Shown: positions 42,321-51,239 of the stretch, piece by piece | How the letters are laid out: each line of letters starts with the position of its first letter | Position numbering within the stretch: position 1 is the stretch's first letter | Source: Limnohabitans sp. Rim47 | GTDB taxonomy: Bacteria > Pseudomonadota > Gammaproteobacteria > Burkholderiales > Burkholderiaceae_C | Length of the DNA: 64,000 nucleotides | NCBI RefSeq assembly: GCF_001517545.1 | Contig: NZ_FBYA01000004.1 | Span: forward strand, 108,418 to 172,417 | Reading direction: 5' to 3' | Program-made: the position numbers and the translations under genes | The notes under the pieces: model-generated | Told to the model about the DNA's origin: nothing | Database searches by the model: none | What the model saw: the letters and a program-made list of their open reading frames with translations, nothing else

Positions 42321-45300
42321 TTGTCTGACACCCCCCTCCAAATCGAGTTCCCCGAAGGTCTGCCCGTCTCGGCCCGCCGTGACGAAATCATGGCCGCCAT
42401 GGACCAGCACCAGGTCATCATCGTGTGCGGTGAAACCGGCTCGGGCAAGACCACGCAGCTGCCCAAAATTGCCTTGGTGCTGGGGCGCGGCAAGCTCAAC
42501 GCCAAGCCCGGCGAACGCGCCCGCATGATCGGCCACACCCAGCCCCGGCGCATTGCGGCCAGCTCGGTGGCCAAACGCATCGCTGAAGAACTCAAGACCC
42601 CGCTGGGCGAGGTGGTGGGTTTCAAGGTGCGGTTTCAAGACCGCTTGAGCAAAAACGCCTCGGTCAAGCTGATGACCGACGGCATCTTGCTGGCCGAAAC
42701 ACAAACCGACCCGCTTTTGCAGGCCTACGACACCCTCATCATCGACGAGGCGCACGAACGCAGCCTGAACATCGACTTTTTGCTGGGCTACCTGCGCCAG
42801 ATCCTGCCGCGCCGCCCTGACCTCAAGATCGTGGTCACCTCGGCCACCATCGACGCCGACCGCTTTGCCAAACACTTCGCCTCACGCCACGGCCCGGCCC
42901 CGGTCATCATGGTCTCGGGCCGCACCTTCCCGGTGGAGCAGCGCTACCGCCCGTTTGAAGAGTCGCGCGACTACGGCCTGAACGATGCGATTGCTGACGG
43001 CGTGGATGAACTCTGGCAGGGCGGGGCAGGGGGCGACATCCTGATCTTTTTGCCGGGCGAGCGCGAAATCCGCGAAGCCGCCGACCACCTGCGCAAACAC
43101 CTGGCGCACCAGCCGCTCACGCGCAACGCCGAAGTGCTGCCGCTGTTTGCCCGCTTGTCGCAGGCCGAGCAAGACCAAATTTTTGAAGCCTCCAATGGCC
43201 GCCGCATCGTGCTGGCCACCAACGTGGCCGAAACCTCGCTCACAGTGCCCGGCATCCGTTATGTGATCGATGCAGGCACGGCCCGCGTCAAGCGCTACAG
43301 CCTGCGCAGCAAGGTCGAGCAGCTCTTGGTCGAGCCCATCAGCCAGGCCGCTGCCAACCAGCGTGCAGGCCGTTGTGGCCGCGTGGCCAACGGCATTTGC
43401 ATCCGCCTGTACGACGACAAAGACTTTGCCGCCCGCCCGCGCTTCACCGACCCGGAAATTTTGCGTTCATCATTGGCGGGCGTCATCTTGCGCATGAAGA
43501 GCCTGCACTTGGGTGTGGTGGAAGACTTTCCGTTCATCGAAGCGCCTTCCAAACGCGCCATCACCGACGGCTATCAACTGCTGGCCGAGCTCGGCGCAGT
43601 GGACGACGACAACGAACTCACGCCCATTGGCAAAGAGCTGGCCCGTCTGCCGCTGGACCCGCGAGTGGGCCGCATGATTTTGGAAGCGCGTGGCCGCGAA
43701 GCGCTCGATGAAGTGTTGGTGATCGCCAGCGCCATGAGCGTGCAAGATGTGCGCGACCGCCCCATGGACGCCCAAGCCCAGGCCGACCAACAACACGCCA
43801 AGTTCGACGACGACAAGAGCGAGTTCACGGGATACCTCAAGCTGTGGAAATGGATTCACGATGCCCGTGGCGGCCCAACGGCCCATGGACACCCGGTCAA
43901 GCCGGGTGTGACAAGCAGGGAGCAGCCGGGTGTGACAAGTAGGGAGCAGCCGGGTGTGACAAGTAGGGGGCAGCCGGCTGTGACAAGCAGGGGGCAGCTG
44001 GGTGTGACAAGCAGGGAGCAGCTGGGTGTGACCAAAGGCGCGGGCTTGCCCGCCCCCTCTGTCATGCCCGCGAACGCGGGTATCCATGCGCCCACCCACA
44101 AACTCAGCAACCGCCAATACGAACAACTGCTGCGCCAAAACTTCATCAACATCCGCCGCGTGCGCGAGTGGCGCGACACGCACACCCAGCTGCTCACCGT
44201 GGTGGCCGAGCACAAGTGGCGCATCAACACCCAGCCCGCCAGTTACGAGCAACTGCACCTGTCCATGCTGGCGGGCCTGCTGGGCAACGTGGGCTACAAG
44301 CTCGAAGACGAAGAAGCCTATTTGGGCGCACGCGGCATCAAGTTTCACAAACACCCCGGTGCGCACCTGAGCAAGAAGCCGGGCCGCTGGATCGTGGTGG
44401 CCGAGCTGGTGGAAACCACGCGCCTGTTTGGGCGGGGCATTGCGGCGATTGAGCCGCAGTGGCTGGAGCAAGTTGGGGCGCACCTTCTGAAAAAGCAGTT
44501 GCTCGACCCGCATTGGGAAAAGAAATCCGCCGAAGTGGTGGCGCTGGAGCGTGCCACGCTCTATGGCCTGGTGGTCTACAGCGGGCGGCGCACCGCCTAC
44601 AGCCGGGTGGACCTGCATGGCGCACGCGAAATTTTCATCCGCGAAGCGCTGGTGGGCCACCAGTGGGAGACCCAGCTGCCTTTCTTGGCCGCCAACCACA
44701 AGATGATCGCCAAGGTCGAAGAGCTGGAGCACAAGTCACGCCGCCAAGATGTGCTGGTGGACGACGAGCTGATTTACGCTTTTTATGACCAGCAAATCCC
44801 GCCCGAGGTGTGCAGTGGCCGCCTGCTCCAAGACTGGTATCGCGCCGAAAGCGCCAAGCAACCGCGCCTGTTGCTGCTGACCCGCGAAGAGCTGATGCGC
44901 CACGAAGCCGCAGGCATCACCACGCAGGCCTTCCCCAAACACATCCGCTTGGGCGGCACCGACTGCCAGGCCACTTATCTGCATGAGCCGGGTGACGCCC
45001 GCGATGGCGTGACCGTCACGGTGCCGCTGTTTGTGCTGAACCAAGTCAGCGAAGACCGTTGCGAATGGCTGGTGCCCGGCTTGCTCAAAGACAAAATTCA
45101 GGCCCTGCTCAAAAGCCTGCCCCAGCGCCCGCGCAGCCGCTTTGTGCCACTGCCCGAATCGGCCACGCGCCTGGCCGCCGAGCTGTCGGTGCTCGAGCTG
45201 TTTGGCAGTGGCTCGCTCACCGATGTGTTGCTCAAAAAAGTGCGCGACGAAACCAGCCTGGACGTGAAGCGAGGCGACTTTAAACTCGACATGCTCAGCC

Positions 45301-46526
45301 CACACCTGTTCATGAACCTGTGCGTGGTCGACGAACACGGACGCCAACTGGGCATGGGCCGCAACTTGGGCGCACTCAAAGGCGAGCTGGGTGCCAAAGC
45401 GCGTGGCGCGTTCCAGGCGCTGGCGCAGTTGAAAGTCGCGACTTCGACGCAAGCAGATGGACACCCGATCAAGTCGGGTGTGACGAGTGGACAGTCGGGT
45501 GTAACGAGTGGACAGTCGGGTGTAACGAGTGGACAGTCGGGTGTGACGAGAGGACAGTCGGGTGTGACAAAAGAAGTTGGCGACCGAGCCTCTTCTGTCA
45601 TACCCGCGAACGCGGGTATCCATGCCCGCACAGGCACAGCATCCGCCAAAGCCGCTGCAGCGCCCAAGCCCCTGGCCCCCCAGCGCTACACCTCCTGGAC
45701 CTTTGGCGAACTCCCCGAGCTGATGGAAATCAGCAAAGGCGGCCAGACCCTGATTGGCTTCCCGGCGCTGGTGGACATGCAAGACGCCGTGACCATCGAA
45801 GTGTTTGACGAGCCCGACGTGGCCGCCCACAAAAACCGAGCGGGCCTGCGCCGCCTGTTTGCGCTGCAAATCAAAGACGCGCTCAAATACCTTGAGAAAA
45901 ACATCCCCGACCTGCAAAAAATGGCCGTGGCCTACATGCCGCTGGGTACCGCCGACGAGCTGAAAACCCAGATCATCGATGTGGCGTTGGACCGCGCCTT
46001 CTTGCTCGACCCGTTGCCCAATGACGAGACTACGTTCAAACGCCGCATCGAAGAAGGCCGAGGCCGCCTGACCTTGATTGCCAACGAAGTGGCCCGTCTG
46101 GCGGGCGCCATCTTGCTGGAGTTTGGCGCGGCCACCCGCAAGATCAAGGACACCAAAAACGCCCCCGAAGCGACGGCAGACTGCGCCCAGCAACTGCAAC
46201 GCCTGATGGCCAAAAACTTCATGGCCGCCACCCCATGGCCACAGCTGCAGCACTATGCCCGCTACCTCAAGGCCATCACCCTGCGCCTGGACAAATACCG
46301 CGCCGACCCCGCCCGCGACGCCCAGCGTCTGACCGAGCTGAAGCCGCAAGAACAACGCTATTGGCGTCTGGTGGCCGAACGCAAAGGCGCGCAAGACACC
46401 CGCATGCTGGAGTTCCGCTGGCTACTGGAAGAGCTGCGCGTGAGCTTCTTCGCGCAAGAGCTGCGCACCCCGCAGCCGGTCAGCATCAAGCGCCTGGAGA
46501 AGGCTTGGGGGCAGTTGAATCATTGA
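42321..46526 (+). CDS. hrpA: ATP-dependent RNA helicase HrpA with two repeat-encoded insertions
   Basis: This DEAH-box helicase has about 1401 residues. It contains GETGSGKTTQLPK (Walker A), IIDEAHERS (DEAH), VTSATID (motif III), ATNVAETSLTVPGI (V) and NQRAGRCGRV (VI), then the HrpA C-terminal region (DUF3418). The start is taken as TTG 42321; TTG 42297 is an alternative and no ATG fits. Two stretches are foreign to the family: residues about 522-589 (8-residue unit close to GVTSREQP) and about 1046-1101 (7-residue unit TSGQSGV). Both are translated palindromic elements in variable linkers, leaving the frame open. The 3' end overlaps the LysR gene by 41 bases. Confidence 0.93.
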   Translation: MSDTPLQIEFPEGLPVSARRDEIMAAMDQHQVIIVCGETGSGKTTQLPKIALVLGRGKLNAKPGERARMIGHTQPRRIAASSVAKRIAEELKTPLGEVVGFKVRFQDRLSKNASVKLMTDGILLAETQTDPLLQAYDTLIIDEAHERSLNIDFLLGYLRQILPRRPDLKIVVTSATIDADRFAKHFASRHGPAPVIMVSGRTFPVEQRYRPFEESRDYGLNDAIADGVDELWQGGAGGDILIFLPGEREIREAADHLRKHLAHQPLTRNAEVLPLFARLSQAEQDQIFEASNGRRIVLATNVAETSLTVPGIRYVIDAGTARVKRYSLRSKVEQLLVEPISQAAANQRAGRCGRVANGICIRLYDDKDFAARPRFTDPEILRSSLAGVILRMKSLHLGVVEDFPFIEAPSKRAITDGYQLLAELGAVDDDNELTPIGKELARLPLDPRVGRMILEARGREALDEVLVIASAMSVQDVRDRPMDAQAQADQQHAKFDDDKSEFTGYLKLWKWIHDARGGPTAHGHPVKPGVTSREQPGVTSREQPGVTSRGQPAVTSRGQLGVTSREQLGVTKGAGLPAPSVMPANAGIHAPTHKLSNRQYEQLLRQNFINIRRVREWRDTHTQLLTVVAEHKWRINTQPASYEQLHLSMLAGLLGNVGYKLEDEEAYLGARGIKFHKHPGAHLSKKPGRWIVVAELVETTRLFGRGIAAIEPQWLEQVGAHLLKKQLLDPHWEKKSAEVVALERATLYGLVVYSGRRTAYSRVDLHGAREIFIREALVGHQWETQLPFLAANHKMIAKVEELEHKSRRQDVLVDDELIYAFYDQQIPPEVCSGRLLQDWYRAESAKQPRLLLLTREELMRHEAAGITTQAFPKHIRLGGTDCQATYLHEPGDARDGVTVTVPLFVLNQVSEDRCEWLVPGLLKDKIQALLKSLPQRPRSRFVPLPESATRLAAELSVLELFGSGSLTDVLLKKVRDETSLDVKRGDFKLDMLSPHLFMNLCVVDEHGRQLGMGRNLGALKGELGAKARGAFQALAQLKVATSTQADGHPIKSGVTSGQSGVTSGQSGVTSGQSGVTRGQSGVTKEVGDRASSVIPANAGIHARTGTASAKAAAAPKPLAPQRYTSWTFGELPELMEISKGGQTLIGFPALVDMQDAVTIEVFDEPDVAAHKNRAGLRRLFALQIKDALKYLEKNIPDLQKMAVAYMPLGTADELKTQIIDVALDRAFLLDPLPNDETTFKRRIEEGRGRLTLIANEVARLAGAILLEFGAATRKIKDTKNAPEATADCAQQLQRLMAKNFMAATPWPQLQHYARYLKAITLRLDKYRADPARDAQRLTELKPQEQRYWRLVAERKGAQDTRMLEFRWLLEELRVSFFAQELRTPQPVSIKRLEKAWGQLNH
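43885..44087. repeat. Palindromic element with 24-bp tandem array inside hrpA (insertion 1)
   Basis: The left end is ATGGACACCCGGTC and the right end, inverted, is CGCGGGTATCCAT at 44075-44087. Between them about six 24-bp units (GAGCAGCCGGGTGTGACAAG and variants) encode SREQPGVT-like octapeptides. The unit length is a multiple of three, so the frame is kept. Confidence 0.93.
45457..45623. repeat. Palindromic element with 21-bp tandem array inside hrpA (insertion 2)
   Basis: Same architecture as insertion 1: left end ATGGACACCCGATC, right end CGCGGGTATCCAT at 45611-45623, and four to five 21-bp units (ACGAGTGGACAGTCGGGTGT plus one base) encoding TSGQSGV. The right end translates as VIPANAGIHA. 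Confidence 0.93.
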
Positions 46527-47427
46527 GATTGGCATATGAATCAATGCCGCTCAGACACCTCGCCCAATAGTCCACGCACGCCCGGATCTTGGGCAGTCGG
46601 TGCCGCTCGGGCAGCATGACCGCATAGACCGGGATGTCGCGCACATCCAAGCGGTCACGCAGCAAGGGCACCAGTTCACCGGTTTGCACCCAGGGACGGG
46701 CCACGATGTCAAAGAGGCGAGCGATGCCAACGCCGTGCCGAACCAACGTGAGCATGATGGCCGAGTTGTCGGTCAGGCTTTGGCCTTTCACTGACCACGG
46801 TGCAGGCGTATCCTGCCTTTGCCATTGGTTCATGCTGGGGGCTTTGCTGTTGCCAATCAGGTGGTGGTGCGCTAGTGCGTCGGGTGTTTGGGGTGTGCCG
46901 TGCTGCGCCAAATAAGCGGGACTGGCGTACAGGGTGCGGCTGGCGTGGCCGATGGTGCGGGCTACCAGGTGGTCGCTGTGCACGTCGCCCGTGCGGATGG
47001 CGATGTCGATGCCGTCGCGGGCCATGTCGGCCAGGCGGTCGTCCACCACGATGTCGATGTGCAGTTGCGGGTAAAGCGCATACAAGCCCGGCAGACTGGG
47101 GGCAATCACGGCTTCGGCCACCGAAGCGCTCACGCCCACGCGCACCCAGCCGCTGGGCTGGCCTTTACGCAGTTGCAGTTCGGCCGCTAGCATCTCCGCG
47201 GTGTTCAGCATGTCTTGTCCATGTGCCAGCAGGGTGTCGCCTTCGTCGGTCAGGCTCAGTCCGTGGGTGCTGCGGTGCATGAGGCGCGCACCGCAAGCGG
47301 CTTCTAAGCGTGTGAGTGCGCGGGTGACTTGGCTGACCGGGATGTCGCGCTCACGGGCAGCGGCGGACAAGGAGCCCAGTGCTGAAATGCGGGCAAAAAG
47401 CGCGAGGTCGTGCAGATGAAATGGCAT
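46486..47427 (-). CDS. LysR-family transcriptional regulator
   Basis: The start ATG 47427 is favoured because a GGA sequence lies six bases upstream (ATG 47433 is close behind). The 313-residue protein has the LysR N-terminal helix-turn-helix (HDLALFARISALGSLSAAAR, VSQVTRALTRLEAACG) and a periplasmic-binding-like effector domain. It is of the type with a LysR/tautomerase divergent arrangement, sharing a 112-base spacer with the tautomerase gene. Its 3' end overlaps the hrpA end by 41 bases, tail to tail. Confidence 0.92.
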   Translation of the reverse strand: MPFHLHDLALFARISALGSLSAAARERDIPVSQVTRALTRLEAACGARLMHRSTHGLSLTDEGDTLLAHGQDMLNTAEMLAAELQLRKGQPSGWVRVGVSASVAEAVIAPSLPGLYALYPQLHIDIVVDDRLADMARDGIDIAIRTGDVHSDHLVARTIGHASRTLYASPAYLAQHGTPQTPDALAHHHLIGNSKAPSMNQWQRQDTPAPWSVKGQSLTDNSAIMLTLVRHGVGIARLFDIVARPWVQTGELVPLLRDRLDVRDIPVYAVMLPERHRLPKIRACVDYWARCLSGIDSYANLNDSTAPKPSPGA

Positions 47428-47539
47428 GGGCATTCCGGTTTGGTTTTGCAAATAACGTTGAACCGTTGTGCATTTTGCGCTGTTTCGGTCGGTTGGTTGT
47501 TTCTTTAAAGTGGTGTTTCACATTCACAGGAGAAAACAC

Positions 47540-47932
47540 ATGCCCATTTTGAACGTCTTGCTGAGTGGCCCGGCCCATTCGCAAACCACCCGCGAGGTGG
47601 CCGCGTTGCTGTCTGATCTGACGGCCCAGCTGTTGCACAAAAAGCCGGAGCTCACCTCCATCGCCGTGCGTTATGTCGAGCCCGAACATTGGGTCGTGGG
47701 TGGGCGCACGCTGGCCGAGCAGGGCTGTTCCAGCGCCTATGTCGAGATCAAGATCACGGACGAGACCAACACGCGGGCCGAAAAGGCCGCGTACATCCGG
47801 GCGGTGTTTGAGGGCTTGTCAGCCCTGATGCCCAACCTGCACCACGAAAGCTATATCCATGTGCATGATGTCCGGGCCGGGGCATATGGCTATGGCGGGC
47901 TGACGCAGGAATACCGGGCGCAGCACGGTTGA
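47540..47932 (+). CDS. Tautomerase-family protein (4-oxalocrotonate tautomerase-like)
   Basis: The 130-residue protein starts with ATG 47540, AGGAG at 47528-47532. Cleavage of Met exposes Pro1 (PILNVLLSG), the catalytic base of the family. The length is about that of fused double-unit members. VRYVEPEHWVVGG and YIHVHDVRAGAYGYGG are recognisable. It is probably regulated by the divergent LysR protein. Substrate unknown. Confidence 0.82.
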   Translation: MPILNVLLSGPAHSQTTREVAALLSDLTAQLLHKKPELTSIAVRYVEPEHWVVGGRTLAEQGCSSAYVEIKITDETNTRAEKAAYIRAVFEGLSALMPNLHHESYIHVHDVRAGAYGYGGLTQEYRAQHG

Positions 47933-48078
47933 GTGCGTGGACAAGTCACGCCTGCACCGGCTGCGCCACCAGCTTCACTCCCAGCGCCGTGCAGACGCGG
48001 GCAATGGTGCCCAGCGCGTGAGTCAGCTCGGCAGCTTTGATTTTCCGGGACATGGTCGATGTACTTTTAATGCTTTGC

Positions 48079-48414
48079 TCAGTGCAATGCCGCCAGCGCT
48101 GCTTCGGGCGCTTTGTCCAAGACTTTGAGTAAGGCCTTGGCCGCGCCTGTGGGGCTGCGTTTGCCTTGCTCCCAGTTGCGGATGGTTTCCAGTGACACGT
48201 CAATCCGGGTGGCAAATTCGGCTTGGCTGAAGCCCAAGCGTCGGCGCACACGACGCGCAAATTTTGCAGCGTCTTGCTTGGACAGGTCTTCGTCGTGTGC
48301 GATTTGAATGGCAATTTGCGTGTCGGCCGTGGCATCCACTTGGGCTACGTTGATCCGCCCGGTGTGTTTGTTGGCTATTTTCCCTGGTTCAATTTTCAGT
48401 CGTGTCGTTGTCAT
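48079..48414 (-). CDS. Antitoxin with XRE-type helix-turn-helix (partner of BrnT-like toxin)
   Basis: The start ATG 48414 overlaps the toxin gene by 26 bases. The 111-residue protein has an acidic N-terminal part and a C-terminal helix-turn-helix (RRRLGFSQAEFATRIDVSLE and TIRNWEQGKRSPTGAAKALL). It should neutralise the BrnT-like toxin and repress the operon. The classical BrnA partner is a ribbon-helix-helix-like protein, so this pair uses an XRE-type antitoxin. Confidence 0.82.
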   Translation of the reverse strand: MTTTRLKIEPGKIANKHTGRINVAQVDATADTQIAIQIAHDEDLSKQDAAKFARRVRRRLGFSQAEFATRIDVSLETIRNWEQGKRSPTGAAKALLKVLDKAPEAALAALH

Positions 48415-48670
48415 ATTCCTTGACCTCTCGGGTGTTGGCTTTTCTGGCAGAAATGATGCGTGTGGCTTGTGGGCGTGGGGTGTAGACCACGATAAAGATG
48501 CGTGAGTCGATGCGGCCCAGTAACTGGAATCGATCTTCGCCGTAGCTGTGTCGTTGGTCTGCCCGTACATGTCGATCTGGATCAAAAAAGGCTTGAGCTG
48601 CATAGGCAAAGTCAAAACCCCGTTCCTTGAAACAGGTCTCACTTTTGGCTTCGTCCCATTCGAAATTCAT
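48389..48670 (-). CDS. brnT: BrnT-family ribonuclease toxin
   Basis: The start ATG 48670 gives 93 residues. FEWDEAKSETCFKERGFDFA (about residues 4-23) and the ending RIISARKANTREVKEYDN are the conserved N- and C-terminal BrnT motifs. BrnT is a RelE-fold ribonuclease that inhibits translation. It is the first gene of a two-gene - strand operon with the downstream antitoxin. Confidence 0.88.
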   Translation of the reverse strand: MNFEWDEAKSETCFKERGFDFAYAAQAFFDPDRHVRADQRHSYGEDRFQLLGRIDSRIFIVVYTPRPQATRIISARKANTREVKEYDNDTTEN

Positions 48671-48888
48671 GCTTGAGTGTAGGCCAATGGCCCACATTCA
48701 GCAACTTTTTAAAGTCTGCGCGAAATGCAAATTAGTCAGATTAAGTTGTGCGTGCAGCAGAGCGAGCCAATACACCCAGTTCGCTGGGGTGCCCAGTTCA
48801 GGCAAACTACCCACCTTTGTTCACCTTCCCAGCCGCTGAATGACAGATTGTTGGCTGCTGGGGCGCATCTATTCCCCGGAACCACCGC

Positions 48889-51108
48889 ATGGAAATCAAA
48901 GTCAATTTTCTCGACAAACTGCGCCTAGAGGCCAAGTTTGACGACTTCACCTTGCTGGCCGATCAGCCCATTCGTTATAAGGGCGATGGCTCTGCGCCGG
49001 GGCCGTTTGATTATTTTTTGGCGTCGTCGGCTTTGTGTGCGGCGTATTTTGTGAAGCTGTATTGCGAGACGCGCGGCATCTCCACCGAGCACATCCGCCT
49101 GTCGCAAAACAACATCGTTGACCCTGACAACCGCTATCTTCAGACCATCAAGATTCAGGTGGAGTTGCCAGCGGACATGTCCGAGAAAGACCGCCAAGGC
49201 ATCTTGCGGTCCATCGACCGTTGCACGGTGAAAAAAGCGGTGCAAACCGGGCCGATCTTTCTGGTGGAGGCGGTGGACAACCTGGACGCCGACGCGCAGG
49301 CCTTGCTCACGCTCAAGCCCGATGCGCTCACCCAGACCCGCATCGCGGGCAAAGACTTGCCGCTGGAGCAGACCATCGCCAACATGACGGCGGTGTTGGC
49401 CAACCTGGGCATCAAGATCGAGATCGCGTCTTGGCGCAACCTGGTGCCCAACGTCTGGTCGCTGCACATCCGCGACGCGCATTCACCGATGTGCTTCACC
49501 AACGGCAAGGGCTCAACCAAAGAAAGCGCCTTGGCCTCAGCGCTGGGCGAATACATTGAGCGGCTGAACAACAACCACTTTTACGCCGGCGTGTTTTTTG
49601 GCGAAGACCTCGCGCAGGCCGACTTTGTGCACGACCCGCAAGAGCGGTGGTTCCAGCCCGGCAAGCGCGATGCGCTGCCCAAGGGCTTGTTGGACGCGCA
49701 TTGCTTGCGCATTTACAACCCTGACGGCGAGCTCAAGGCCTCGCACCTGTTCGACACCAACTCGGGCAACACCGAGCGCGGCATTTGTGCGCTGCCCTAT
49801 GTGCGCCAGTCCGACGGTGAGGTGGTGTATTTCCCGTCGAACTTGGTGGAAAACCTGTTTGTCAGCAACGGCATGAGCGCGGGCAACACGCTGGTGGAGG
49901 CGCAGGTGCAGTGCCTGTCGGAAATTTTTGAGCGAGCCGTCAAGCGCGAGATCTTGGAAGGCGAAATGGCCTTGCCCGATGTGCCACCTGCCGTGTTGGC
50001 CCAATACCCCGGCATCGTGGCGGGCATCGAGGCTTTGGAGGCGCAGGGCTTTCCGGTCTTGGTCAAAGACGCTTCGCTGGGCGGTGTGTATCCGGTGATG
50101 TGCGTGACCTTGATGAACCCGCGCACGGGCGGTGTGTTCGCGTCATTTGGCGCACACCCCCGTATGGAGGTGGCGCTGGAGCGCAGCCTGACCGAGCTGC
50201 TGCAAGGCCGCAGTTTTGAGGGCCTCAACGACCTGCCTGCCCCCACCTTCATCAGCAACGCCGTGACCGAGCCCAACAACTTTGTCGAGCACTTCATCGA
50301 CTCCAGCGGCATCGTGTCGTGGCGTTTTTTCAGCGCCCAAGCCGACCACGATTTTGTGGCGTGGGACTTTTCTGCGCAGGGCCATGACGACGCCACCGGC
50401 ACCGCCCAAGAGGCCGCCACGCTGTTTGGCATCTTGCAGGCCATGGGCAAAGAAGCCTATGTGGCGGTGCACGACCAACTCGGTGCCACCGCCTGCCGCA
50501 TCTTGGTGCCGGGCTATTCTGAGGTCTATCCGGTCGATGACCTGATTTGGGACAACACCAACAAAGCGCTCTTGTTCCGCGCCGATGTGCTGAACCTGCA
50601 CCGCTTGAACGACGAGGCCCTAGAGGCCTTGTTGGACCGCTTGGAGAACAACGAGTTGGATGACTACCTCGACGTGGCCACCCTGATTGGCATCGAGTTT
50701 GACGACAACACGGTATGGGGCCAACTGACGGTGATGGAGCTCAAGCTTTTGATTCACCTGGCTTTGCAACAGCTCGAAGAGGCCCATGAATTGGTGGGTG
50801 CGTTCTTGCAATACAACGACAACACGGTAGAGCGCCGCTTGTTTTACCAAGCCTTGAACGTGGTGCTGGAGGTGACGCTGGGCGAGGACTTGGCTTTGGC
50901 GGATTACGCCGTCAACTTTCGGCGCATGTTTGGCGACGAGCGCATGGATGCGGCCATCGGTTCGGTGGACGGCAGCGTGCGCTTTCATGGCCTCACGCCC
51001 ACCAGCCTCCAGTTGGAAACGCTGGACCGGCACCAGCGCTTGCTGGACAGCTACAAAAAACTGCACGCGGCGCGTGCGCATGCGGCAGCAAAGCGGGCCA
51101 TGGCTTAA
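48889..51108 (+). CDS. OsmC domain / YcaO domain fusion protein
   Basis: The 739-residue protein has an OsmC-like N-terminus (residues 1-140; APGPFDYFLASSALCAAYFV with the peroxidatic-type Cys) followed by YcaO (about 180-590; GKGSTKESALASALGEYIER and GMSAGNTLVEAQVQCLSEIF, an ATP-binding core) and a helical C-terminal region. YcaO enzymes activate amide backbones with ATP. In the E. coli type, YcaO helps RimO methylthiolate ribosomal protein S12. No RimO gene or peptide precursor is nearby. It ends before a strong terminator. Confidence 0.9.
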   Translation: MEIKVNFLDKLRLEAKFDDFTLLADQPIRYKGDGSAPGPFDYFLASSALCAAYFVKLYCETRGISTEHIRLSQNNIVDPDNRYLQTIKIQVELPADMSEKDRQGILRSIDRCTVKKAVQTGPIFLVEAVDNLDADAQALLTLKPDALTQTRIAGKDLPLEQTIANMTAVLANLGIKIEIASWRNLVPNVWSLHIRDAHSPMCFTNGKGSTKESALASALGEYIERLNNNHFYAGVFFGEDLAQADFVHDPQERWFQPGKRDALPKGLLDAHCLRIYNPDGELKASHLFDTNSGNTERGICALPYVRQSDGEVVYFPSNLVENLFVSNGMSAGNTLVEAQVQCLSEIFERAVKREILEGEMALPDVPPAVLAQYPGIVAGIEALEAQGFPVLVKDASLGGVYPVMCVTLMNPRTGGVFASFGAHPRMEVALERSLTELLQGRSFEGLNDLPAPTFISNAVTEPNNFVEHFIDSSGIVSWRFFSAQADHDFVAWDFSAQGHDDATGTAQEAATLFGILQAMGKEAYVAVHDQLGATACRILVPGYSEVYPVDDLIWDNTNKALLFRADVLNLHRLNDEALEALLDRLENNELDDYLDVATLIGIEFDDNTVWGQLTVMELKLLIHLALQQLEEAHELVGAFLQYNDNTVERRLFYQALNVVLEVTLGEDLALADYAVNFRRMFGDERMDAAIGSVDGSVRFHGLTPTSLQLETLDRHQRLLDSYKKLHAARAHAAAKRAMA

Positions 51109-51172
51109 ACGAGCGCAGGGGCCCCGGCCAGCAGGCAGCGGCCAGCCATACTTGGCCGAAGTGGCCGCCCAT

Positions 51173-51201
51173 GAAAAAGGCACCCGAGGGTGCCTTTTTT
51201 A
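51173..51201. terminator. Bidirectional rho-independent terminator
   Basis: AAAAAAGGCACCC/GGGTGCCTTTTTT type hairpin: GGCACCC at 51179-51185 pairs with GGGTGCC at 51188-51194 with flanking A-run and T-run. It serves both the OsmC-YcaO gene (+) and the D,D-carboxypeptidase gene (-), which converge here. Confidence 0.9.
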
Positions 51202-51239
51202 GGGTGTTGGCCTTGGCCAAGGTCGCGGCGCAAGCCTGC

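Noticed and set aside
44736..46394. 552-codon open frame on - opposite hrpA
   Set aside because: Shadow of hrpA, including the reverse translation of the repeat insertion.
47946..48053. 35-codon frame behind the antitoxin as an independent gene
   Set aside because: Too short and without a clear ribosome-binding site. Mentioned only as a possible remnant.
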